From Marthasterias glacialis (lineage: Eukaryota > Echinodermata > Asteroidea > Forcipulatida > Asteriidae), in assembly GCA_911728455.2 (NCBI GenBank), contig OU452225.1, positions 23,346,495 through 23,410,494 of the forward strand: a DNA stretch of 64,000 bases. The letters run 5' to 3'. Shown piece after piece: positions 1-10,000 of the stretch; position 1 is the first letter of the stretch, and the number at the start of each line of letters is the position of its first letter. The notes beneath the pieces were generated by a model that saw only the letters and a list, made by a program, of their open reading frames with translations, did no database searches and had not been told where the DNA came from. The position numbers and the translations under genes are program-made.

Positions 1-940
1 TTATAACGTATCCCATTGAGATATTCCGGCGTTCTGGTAGATACCATATCGCATTTTACGGGGAAGATCATTTTCCCAGGCACAATTTGTTGCACCTTGA
101 CCTTTGTCATGCATCATCCATATTGATTTTCTATCAGTCGAGAATGCACAATTTCATCCGTTTATGCCTAATGTCATATCACTTCTGACAAGCAATATCT
201 TCCAAGCAAAGATTTTTCAGCGGGACCAGTCTTGAGAGTAAGTTTTGAGGAAATCCTTAACTGCCATTAGTGGTCCACACATGCTGTGGCACGCATATTT
301 AACTGGTTAAGAGATATTTGCTGAGCAATTAAAGTTTTTTTTTAGCTAATTGTGTTGCTTTCATATCAAATTCTTTTTTATAGCTAATTTCTGAGAAGCC
401 CCCAGCACACTTTTTTATACAAGCTCTTCTCTCAAGAAGGGGGATGGAGGCCAACCACAGAAACTGTCAACAAGAGATCAAAATATAATGCTGTACTACC
501 AGCCCATTGACTGGTTATGGGATGGTTCCATTTGTCTCTGTGTGGGCATCACACTTGCATTGACTTGCACACAACCGATGCTGATAAGATTTTGTGCATA
601 AACGCATGAGAGCAATGGTAGCAAGTAGATTTTACCAGCCCCTCCAGACAAAGTCTGCATCCCCTGTTGATTGACACCCCTTCTAGGATGTGTGGAATGG
701 TCTAGCTTAGGATATAATCATCAAATATGGCATGCCGGTATTTTCGCTGGGGTTCTGTTATGTTTTTCTTTGTTTCACAACGCGCTGTGGACATCATCAT
801 CTCTAAACAAGAAACATCTTGCGCATTGGTGGCGGATTACCTACGTGTGCTCATAACGTTTTGTGCTATTAAATTTGGTTGTTATTATTTTTAGGCAAAC
901 GTTATGTGCTTTGTATGATTTTATTACCCCCATTTGACAG
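1..940. other. Non-coding, probably intron of IYD
   Basis: No exon is recognised here. The stretch precedes an acceptor (ttgacag, ending at 940) whose exon enters mid-codon, so it is most likely the 3' part of an IYD intron. A 61-codon open frame at 671-856 resembles neither the IYD N-terminal membrane segment nor the preceding nitroreductase exon. Confidence 0.5.
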
Positions 941-1257
941 GCACAAGTCCAAGTGGGGCCCACATGCAACCTTGGACCTTCGCCGTGGTCAGTAACCCTG
1001 ACATTAAGCTAAAGATGCGCCACATCATCGAAGATGAGGAAAGAATCAACTATGAAAAGAGGATGAGCAGCCAGTGGCTGGAGGACCTCAAGAAAATCAA
1101 GACGAGTTGGAGTAAGCCTTATTTGACCGAGGCCCCGTACGTTATCGTCGTCTTCAAGAAGCTGTACGGGATAAGTGAAGATGGGGAGAGGCAGACGTTC
1201 TACTACCAAGAGATTAGTGCGTCTATCGCTGCCGGTTTCTTACTTGCTGCCTTACAT
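941..1257 (+). CDS. IYD: IYD penultimate coding exon
   Basis: The acceptor is catttgacag at 931-940 and the donor CAT|gtacgt is at 1257/1258. The exon enters with one base of a Gly codon upstream (G+GC) and leaves in phase 0. It encodes the [11 protein letters not shown] loop, the mobile substrate lid and the helix ending [12 protein letters not shown]. Confidence 0.9.
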
Positions 1258-3830
1258 GTACGTATAATACCAACCAGGACCTTTCACCTTTACATGTTTA
1301 ACGGTAATTAAGTTGCACAATGGATGTTAATGAGGGTAGCCAAGGTGTTTCACATTTATATAACGCGTTTTTTTCCCAAACGACGTCGCCAAAACAGTTT
1401 CTCCGACCCTTTTTTCCCCTTTTAGAAAAAATCCTCGGAAAGCAGAAATATGTTTAAAAATACTATAAAAAAACCTTAATCAAGGTTGAGAAAACTTGCC
1501 AAAAATGACTCAAAACGGATTCATCCATTTACAAAGATCGTACAGTGTTGAACAGTATTAGTTACATTTTAAATAATATTTTAGGGATATAATTTGAACT
1601 TCTAAATTGACTAGTCTTTAAAGAAACAAATAACTGTTTTAGGAAAAAATACATTTTTCTCGACGATATGCATCCGTACGAATACCGGTACCCATAAAAA
1701 TATTGTTTGCTGAACACTGTGGAATGCAAATGGCTCTCCCATCACGACTACACAGTATATTGCACCCCTCTGCATTCCTTGTTCGATCATTAAAAACGCG
1801 GGAAAATGTCCAGTTCATAAAACGAGGGCTGTTATACAACGTCAATAAAGCATTGTTTGATGATCGTGCTTTTTGAAAATCAGCTGATGGTTGCGAAATT
1901 AAAGTGGACGTTCGAAGAGCACATTATTATGAGCTCTTACTTAATTAACATACGGGGATTAATGAACAGGTTGGCAATCAAGCCCGTACGAGGACGACAA
2001 AGCAGCCTGCAAATTCAAATTATTTCCAATTGGCTGTTCTTGAAAAATGTTTCCTTCAGATTAACTGATACGAGTTACAAACTGTTTCTATTTACCAAAT
2101 AAAATCGAACTAAGCTGATAAAATGAACGCGTACATGAGCGGGAAAGTGACTGACAAACCACGTGGAAATAAATGTACGGGAAACGGACATTTGGGGCAG
2201 TATTTTTGTGTAACTTACATTGAAGACAATGTAAACCGGTCATTAAAGCCCCCAGCTCAACATTGGTAAGAAGAAAAACATTAATGTTCACAGATTTACA
2301 TATACCTTACATTGTATAAAGAAAATGATGGTAGAAAACTTTCCGTGAAATATTTCTGCCAGAAGTGTTATCGTTTTTGAATATTGAATAAGATCCACAA
2401 TTAACTTCGTCTCATTTGAGACGAAAACTCTGCCTAAAATGCATACAAAAATGCAATTTGTATATACTGTTTTCTCGCAAATGTAACAACGAAACGAGCT
2501 GAAATTTTCACATGTTGGTTTCATTACACATATCTTGATTTCTGCAAAGAATGGAAACATTTACAGTCAGTTTACCAATTTTGCAATGAGCTAGTGCTTT
2601 AAAGGCCGGTATGTGTGCATGATGAAAATGAATGAAATAAACGTTTTCTTCGTTTTAGATGGAGACATTTTCCAGACGGTTGGCCTATAACTATATTGAA
2701 GACAAACACTTGTTGATTAATATTCTAATAAGTATTTATTTGGACACTCTCGTTAAATTGCTTCACCATGAAGACAGTCAGGGCTTATATGCAATATACA
2801 AACCTATGGGGTCTGAAAAATTATAACAACAGAAAATATGGCGCTCTTTGTCAAAAAAAACTGACCTTGGAGTCAGAGCGCAGAACAGCGGAAGACAGTG
2901 ATTAAGCCAAAAAGCATTAAAACACAAAAGCAAAAGCAGACTGGGGGAAATAAACCATAATAGATAAGTAACAAAACGAGACAGGAAGCAGGAATACCAT
3001 TATCAAGGGCAAACGATGTTTAAAAAAATTGTTCAGCACAGCTGGCAAAGCATTAACAACATTTTTTTAAAAACGTGTGGTGGATGATGATTTTTACTAA
3101 AAACTGTTTACTTATTTCAAAGATTAAGGATCGTCCTATTTGGCCTGGAAAGTGGAGGGATGCTTCATGAAGAGTGGCAGCAAGTCGGTTTGGGTAAAGG
3201 GCGTTTTGGGGGTGTTTTTTCTTGGAGCAAATGAGCAAAAATTCTCAACGGCTATCCTATACTAAAAATTGAAAAATGAAAAATCGAAAATGAAGTTCAG
3301 TCGTCAGAAAATATATTTGGTTTGCTTTCTAGAGGCTGAGAGACTTTTAAATATTTTTTTAATATTTAGCAATTAGCGTTGGTTGCTATGGGAGCCTTTT
3401 TAGTGTGGTGCACCCTTACGGTAACACCAACCGCGCTCTCTATAGCCTGGAAAAGGCTTTATGAGAGTATGCGTAAAGCGACAAATGACTGAATTAACAC
3501 TCACAAGTATAACAAATGAATTGATTAATTAAACAACAACCATGGAGATAATACAGCCATGCGATGCGCATTATTAAGTAATAGTCATCAGAAAGACAAC
3601 CTTAATCGCTTTTAATTAAACGTTTGATTGTATTTGTTTTTCAGAATGCTGGGTTGGTGACAGTTACAACGACACCCATGAATGCTGGGCCGCGTCTACG
3701 GGATCTACTCAACAGGCCAGTCAGCGAAAAGGTGCTGGTGTTGTTACCCGTCGGCTACCCATCCCGAGACGCTATGGTACCGGACTTTGGACGGAAACCT
3801 CTTGGCGAAATAATGTCACTCTTGGATTAG
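941..3830 (+). CDS. IYD: Iodotyrosine deiodinase, last two coding exons (5' partial)
   Basis: IYD is an FMN-dependent nitroreductase-fold enzyme that removes iodide reductively from mono- and diiodotyrosine, recycling iodide. The visible exons are 941-1257 and 3645-3830, joined in phase 0, about 167 residues in all; the vertebrate protein is near 290, so the N-terminal anchor and first catalytic exons lie left of the window. Diagnostic segments are [14 protein letters not shown] (FMN-binding loop), ERINY then TSWSK (the Glu, Tyr and Lys that clamp the substrate zwitterion in the human enzyme are all kept with the same spacing), [18 protein letters not shown] and LLPVGYPS. The stop TAG is at 3828-3830. 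A bacterial-type nitroreductase is the alternative, but the intact Glu-Tyr-Lys lid argues for IYD. Function is inferred from the family. Confidence 0.92.
1258..3644 (+). other. IYD intron
   Basis: A GT-AG intron of 2.4 kb, AT-rich. It contains one family A MITE at 2243-2604. The rest holds no coding segment or structured element that I could recognise. Confidence 0.8.
2243..2604 (-). mobile_element. MITE family A, reverse copy
   Basis: The ends read ttaaagcccccagctcaaca on the left and ctttaaagg on the right, and the interior matches the reverse complement of the copy at 21972-22329. Shared landmarks include the segment near gacgaaaactctgcct and the run cacatatcttgatttctgca. It is a non-autonomous inverted-repeat element without coding capacity. 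Confidence 0.75.
3645..3830 (+). CDS. IYD: IYD terminal coding exon
   Basis: The acceptor ttttcag ends at 3644. The exon encodes the C-terminal FMN-contacting [11 protein letters not shown] segment, the LLPVGYPS motif, the [12 protein letters not shown] tail and the stop TAG. The end position corresponds to the normal IYD C-terminus, with a few extra residues (SLLD). Confidence 0.92.
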   Translation, partial: NAGLVTVTTTPMNAGPRLRDLLNRPVSEKVLVLLPVGYPSRDAMVPDFGRKPLGEIMSLLD

Positions 3831-3997
3831 AAAAAGACCTTTCTTTTGCAACGTCACAACCCGAGTTTTTTCCAACCAATGTTGGAGAAACTACGGGGAG
3901 CCATCAATGCAAAGGGAAAAAAGATAATCACAGTTTTTAAAAATGTTACACAAAATACTCAAAATGGTTGAACTAATAATGGGATGTATTTTCTTCG

Positions 3998-4293
3998 AAT
4001 AAAAAGTTCGCAAAAAATGTTGAATTTGGTCACAAAGACAGTCATGAACATTTTGCTAACATTTGGCCGTCCATGCCACCCAGCACGGTTTATTTATCCC
4101 CCCCAAATGCCTATTGGAAACGCCCGACATGTTCACAATGTGGTTTACCTTCCTTTATTGGTATTCATTTTAGTTTACGTATTTATTACAATAAAACAAT
4201 TTATTGTCTTGTTGATACTTTCCCTTTCATAGGCCATTTTTTGTTTTGTTGTTGGACAAAGCTGTCTAAATTATCTTGTACGCCATAAATAAA
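3998..4293 (+). terminator. Candidate IYD polyadenylation signals
   Basis: Canonical AATAAA hexamers occur at 3998-4003 and 4288-4293, about 170 and 460 bases after the IYD stop. Either could define the 3' end. Transcript data would be needed to choose. Confidence 0.4.
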
Positions 4294-5130
4294 TGTTTTT
4301 GTGATAACTTTACTCAGCCGTCAAATGTAGGCTTGTGGCTTATTTTACTCGCCTTTCTCCTCAAAATGCGACGTAGGTAAAAAAAAATACCCAGACCATC
4401 ATTAGTTGATAAAATTATTATGGTTGAAAACTTAATTACATAAATTAAATTAAATATATAGAGACACATTATGATCGTGAATCACTTCTAAAATTGGGGT
4501 ATTGTTACTAAGTTGTATACAATTACATTTGAGAGAAATTGATATGGGAATATTTTATGCAATGAGATATTCGGAAAGTCATTAATCACAATCGATGCTC
4601 AATATGATTTATGGCATCGAAATGGATAAGCATCTGCCATCGAATATAATATGTTCAGTCGTGTGGTAAGTTTGTTCGCTAGACTAAAGCAACCAGACAA
4701 ATAAAAAAATATATTAAAAAAAAGTAGTACCGGTACTTATTTCATTGAAAGTAATTAATTAAGTGTAACTTGGAAGCGATCACGTGAACCAACCTGAACC
4801 AGTACAGGTTTTTGATGGTGTTACATGTTATGTATGAGTTGCTTACAAAAGGATCTGGATGGGAACAAATCAAGGGGACGTCCTTTAATTTGGTTTTGTG
4901 TTTAACAAAATAAATAATAAAGAAATAATAAATAAACAATCGAACTAATAATATACAATTAAATAAAATGAAATAGAAAACCCCAAGATTATTTCTTTAA
5001 AAAAAAATGTTAAAAAGAACAAAGTGAAGTACTCGATTTACCGGGTTGAAAAACATTTGTGTGGGTTGGGTGAGCATGGCGAGAAAAAACGTGTCATCAG
5101 TTCAATATTGTATACATACATAATTAATAG

Positions 5131-5241
5131 GGGACTTTTGAGACCTTAGCGGGCGCCCCCAAAACCGGTCCTTTTCTATTATGAGAGCAATAGAAAGGGA
5201 CCGGTTACTGGGGCGCCCGCTAACGTACTCAAAAGTCTCCC
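5131..5241. repeat. Fold-back element, about 110 bp
   Basis: Two arms of roughly 50 bases are near-perfect reverse complements: gggacttttgaga, then agcgggcgcccc, then accggtcc on the left, and the mirror ending aaaagtctccc on the right. The short loop is around tattatgagagcaata. Confidence 0.8.
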
Positions 5242-5859
5242 ATCGGGACGTCGCTACACAAATAATGGGAGCCAAAGGCAAGTCCATGATTTACAGGGTT
5301 GACAACTTGTGAAATAACAGTAATTCATAAATCAGGCATGGAGTTGCATGCAAGCATGGCGGCAATGACCACATATTTATTTGGAAAAATATTAAGACAA
5401 CAGCCAGCTATAGAGCCATGATTATAGAGGACACCTTATAGAGAAGCACGTATTACTGCAGACATGTATGACCTCGCCGGGACACCGTACTCATTAGAAT
5501 CAGCGAAAACTGAGCACACTCAACAATTGGTGGCGCCCTAGCCCATCAACGATCGGATCGCATCGCAGTCGTCTACTCAAGTCAAAGTTGCGACTTTTGA
5601 TCAAGATTCAATGATTGTTTGCATACTTCAGCTTCTATATAAAGGAAGGTAATTAGGACATGATCTGGCGCATGGTATTTGTGATTTTTTTTTCAGTTTA
5701 AAGAAGTAGGCTAAGACCGTCGAAAACCAGACACAGGAGGATAAAGATCAAATTTCTAATTAATTTTTGTTGACTGGTCAACATCTGGAGTATGGATGTA
5801 TGAGATGAGGGGGGGGGCAGGATCACGGTAAATACAGCAGGTTCCTCATTCAAATAGGA

Positions 5860-6162
5860 ATAGACTTTATGCGTCTGACGTCATGAGTCCCCTAGAGATA
5901 TGTACAACAGCGCCCTCACTGAGGTCAAAACGGTCATAAATTTGGTGTAGGAAAACTTCTGTGCATACACTCTATTTAATCTTACCAATGTTCCTATCGA
6001 TAGTGGTGTCGTGATGATCGTAACACAGGCAGCCTTGCAAACAAACAAATGTTTCAATAGAGGTTATGCGCAGCCGTTTTACTGCAGTTAACTTACGTCC
6101 GTTTGACGTCAGTGAGGGCGCTGCTTGTACATATCTCATGACGTCAAACGCATAAGGTCTAT
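5860..6162. mobile_element. MITE with about 70-bp terminal inverted repeats
   Basis: The left end (atagactttatgcgtctgac) and the right end (mirror, ending gcataaggtctat) are reverse complements over about 70 bases, including the shared gcgccctcactgaggtcaaa stretch. It carries three perfect TGACGTCA octamers at 5876-5883, 6104-6111 and 6139-6146. Confidence 0.8.
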
Positions 6163-6562
6163 GGAGAGCTTTGGTTAGAACAAACAAGAGAAGGGTAGAG
6201 AAAGTTGATACACCATGTCCATGAACGATGGTTGTTCCGTGGAGGTCTCCATGGTTGTTCAGTGTGGATTACAACAAGATAGCCTCAGTCAGATCACAGT
6301 GTGCAGAATATGGACAATTAACCCTCCACTATCCTGCCTCCTGTCTGATCATTCAATATCATCCACAGTGGTTTTGAATTATAAATATACTACGGTACAA
6401 GTGCTAGCCTGCAATATGATATCATGTGGTAAATGCCTGTATAGAGTTGGCAGAGTTGGTGACCCATACACAACCTAGTTTCAAATGGTTGGTCAACTTG
6501 CTTGAAAAAGTTAAAGAGTAAGAAAGTAATTTAGTTTTTTTTTTTTTTTTTTTTTATTTCAG

Positions 6563-7086
6563 AGAGAATTTTGCAGATTTGATGAGTCTTGTGATGTGAT
6601 CACCAATAAATATGGTGTGGCAATTTCATTCTTCTTGCCATGGCACAAATATCAAAGTGGAGGCCTATGGCACAAAGGCTAGCCGCAGTCCAGACACTTA
6701 TGATAATGGAATCGTATTCAGTGAAACCCCGATCCAAATGGAGGAGACAGTGTCACTGTTCTTCAAGAAGACAGCAGCTCGATGGACTGGCGTGCCACGG
6801 ATTGGATTCACCAACCAAAATCCAGATCAGCTTGATCCGACGTCACTACCGCTAATCTATACTGAAGAGTCGTCATACAAGGACAAAACATGGGCGATGC
6901 CATTAACAACGCAAGCAGATGAAAACCTGTTTGTAGATTATGAGTTTGATCACAGTGGCATTGTATGTGTGAGGCAGCTTGGTCAGCCCGATAAGCTTGT
7001 TGATTCGAGAGGAGCGGTGAATTTTAAGAAACCTGTTTGGGTCACGTTGGATTTATGTGGTTGCTACGGTGATGTATTTAACAATG
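6563..7086 (+). CDS. ROCO gene exon 1: Neuralized homology repeat
   Basis: A poly-T tract and tatttcag precede 6563. The first 49 bases are untranslated and ATG is at 6612. Residues 1-158 show the NHR pattern: FHSSCHGTNI at the start, the NGIVFSETPI strand, RIGFTNQNPDQL, LPLIYTEESSY, then WVTLDLCGCYGDV at the end. The donor G|gtaata at 7086/7087 leaves phase 1, completed by AT at 8049 to give Asp. Without splicing, the frame would run to a stop at 7142 and give an NHR-only product of 176 residues. Confidence 0.85.
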
Positions 7087-10000
7087 GTAATAATGTAAAC
7101 ATTCCGTCACTGTTTTCACGAAAAAGACAATTTAGCCCCTGAAGCCAAACTTTCATGCTTGTAGAAAATCATGTTTTTAAACTATTTTTGAAGTTATTGT
7201 TTCGAAGACTGTTAAGGCACTTCATCTTTGACATTATTTTTACTAACCGTGAAAGTAGATATCTGAAATCATGTAATCTCTTGTTAATTTTATCATACAA
7301 TCGTTTATTAGTGAGTAGTTAATTGTTTAACAAGGTTGTCTCTTCGTGAAAACTGAACAAACCAGGTCTGTGTGCAGAGCTTGATGCGCGAGCAATGGAT
7401 ATTCTTAGTTCACTAATTAATGTAATTAAAAATCATTACATTTTAAGATGTCAAACTTTGGGGAAATGTTGATTTCAATGAAAACATCTAAAATGTGTTT
7501 ATAAAAAAAAATGTGTGATTTTTTAGTACGATTTTTTCTTTGTGAAAACAGTGACTATTGCTGTGTTATACTGTCCACAAAAAATTATATTGTCAGAACT
7601 AATCAGTTGGAAGAAGTTTTGAGCAGTGTACACCCATTTCAGACTGGGGCCCAAAAGTTGCGCCGAATCAAATTATTGAATTAAATACATGAAAAGTTCG
7701 CATCTGAACCAATCTGGAGCGACTAGACGCGTTAGAAAGATTTACGGTTGCAGTCGATCGGAACGACTCTAGAGCGTTCTGTTCAGACATCGATCTTGTC
7801 ATGAGCCGAACCTACATGTAATGCAAATTTATGTTATTTATTTTCGCCTGTCTGAAACCGAAATCTAGAGTGGCTCCTAGTCTATTTGGTTCGGCCCAAC
7901 TCTGGAGCGCCAGCCTGAAACAGGTGTAAGCAGGCCCTGTGGCTCTTTTTAAACACCAAATGTAATGAGTCACATCAGAGTGTAATATCATCATTTGTAC
8001 TCAACTTTGATACAGAGTAAATTAATTATAGGCCTATTTATCTTCCAGATACCTGCCGGTACACACCCTTTGGAATTGATATGCAGGGATCAGATGCTAA
8101 GGAGGTGTATCGGAAAGCGTTAAGGAGTGGCAGTAAGACGATACGACGCACTGGGTTGATGGTGGTCGGTCAAGAAGGGGTTGGAAAGACGAGTCTGATC
8201 AGGAAACTCACAGGGCAAAAGTATGCACTTTTCATAAACCACATACTCACAGGATGTTGCTCAATCCTCGGATTTCAATATCTTATCAGAGCTTCAAATT
8301 GAATGCGGTTTTCTCATTTACCCTCCGTTAGAATTTGTTTAATTACCCCTTTCCTTACCATAGGTGACTTTTGTGGACTGCACTCTTCAACCCTCTCAGC
8401 CCCACATTGTTTACTGACATGCAGCCTGTGGTGCCCACATTTTTTGACTGCTCAAGCGTGGACCACACATTCTTACACAATAGGAAGCTGTTGTACAAAG
8501 GCCGATTTAACAAACTCTATTCTCACCTTGAAGATGTTGTTTTACAGCAAAATAAGTAATAAAATAATTCTTCCTTATTGAATGTCCTTTCCTCGCATGG
8601 GAACATTATTGAGATTGACCAATAAATGTCCAAGTTCTTGGTTTTTGTTTCCTCAGTGTGATCTATAAACTCAAATACTTTTTTGTACACAACCATATGG
8701 CTTTCCATAAGTGTTTGGCAGTTCGGATCTTTCCACTCCTATTTGAAGGGATTACATGACAGCAACCTTATTTTATGTTTACCATCATTAGAAAGAAGTG
8801 ATCTTTCGCTTTCCATGGATGGTAACCTTGAGTATGAAGGGCGAACATGGACAGATTTACAGCTTTATAACAAATGGCCCTTGTGCTCTAGCTTGAGTGC
8901 AGTTTTGTGTGTGACCTAGCTCAACTAAAGTCGCCATTGGGGCTCAAGCAGGGTATGGTGCACAGTCGACTAATGTCGCCATTGGGGCTCAAGCAGGGTA
9001 TGGTGCACAGTTGACTATAGTCGCCACTGGGGCTGAAAGGGTTAATTGACTCTTTTAAGACCAGTCATTTCTGTATTTATCATCACCATACACCCAGACA
9101 TGGTTAATAGCATCGATTTGTTTACTCATTGGTTTCAGTAACAAATGTCTGGTAGATTAATACAAAACAGAAATTTTGTTTCACTTTAGAAATAAAGATA
9201 TCGATACCAAGTTAGAAGCAGTTCAAATTTGTAGCCTTTTGAGGCAGCTGTGGGCGTTTCGGTAGAAGCCACTTGCGGCTGCTGTGGTCTCTGAAAGAAC
9301 TTGACAAAATATTTCTTGGGAATAAGAGATTTTGCACTAACTGATCCTTCTGAACGTTTTTAACAGGTATGATCCCAGGGAGCCCAGGACAAAAGGAATA
9401 CCTTCTTACGAAGCTAAGATTCATAATTCATCGACTTCCTGGCCTATCTGTGGTAGAAACAAAGGTAAATGTTTTTTTACTGTGATTATGGTATTTAATG
9501 GCGTGTGTAACTCATCCCCCAAACTGTTAGACTCAGACTGTCGTAGTATGCCTACTAGCCCCGTGCTAAGCATGATCAATTAATGCAGTGCTCGGTCCAG
9601 CACAACCAAGCAAAACTTAAGATGCTGTTTGGAGTTTTATGGGTAGGGGTAGGTTAGGGATATCTGCTTGATTGTCACAGTCTACCCTTTGGGGATTGTT
9701 AGTTTTTTTTTTGGTGTTTGTGAAAGTGTCTAGCCCATGACACTGAGAACTTAAAAAAAAAAAAGGGATCTGGATGGTTTGACAAATCAAGGGCGACTTC
9801 ACTTTGCTTTCCTTGTACCATACCGATGGAGACTTCGCGAAAAAAAACCAAACCAAAAACAATGGGAGAACAAAGAAAACTCCACAATCGCCTGCTGCCG
9901 GCATCTCCGCACTTTTGTTGAATTGAATATTGTTGTCTGCAAACTTTGTCGGTAAGGGCCTTTTTAACAATCCTGCAATCTAATACCATGGTATAACAAA

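Larger units (their letters stand above)
4294..6562. other. Intergenic / 5' flank of the ROCO gene
   Basis: AT-rich DNA without recognisable coding sequence. It contains two inverted-repeat elements (5131-5241 and 5860-6162). A long T tract at about 6536-6555 immediately precedes the acceptor of the first exon I can place. An upstream non-coding exon of the ROCO gene may lie here but I cannot locate it. Confidence 0.5.

Noticed and set aside
671..856. Short frame with a hydrophobic stretch, considered as the IYD membrane exon
   Set aside because: Separated from the IYD exon by stops and lacking the nitroreductase residues that must come directly before GTSPSGAH; no suitable donor with the required phase.
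6215..6478. 87-codon frame considered as an upstream ROCO exon
   Set aside because: The in-frame TGA at 6597 shows the NHR exon is initiated internally, so no coding exon can precede it; the frame has no recognisable content.
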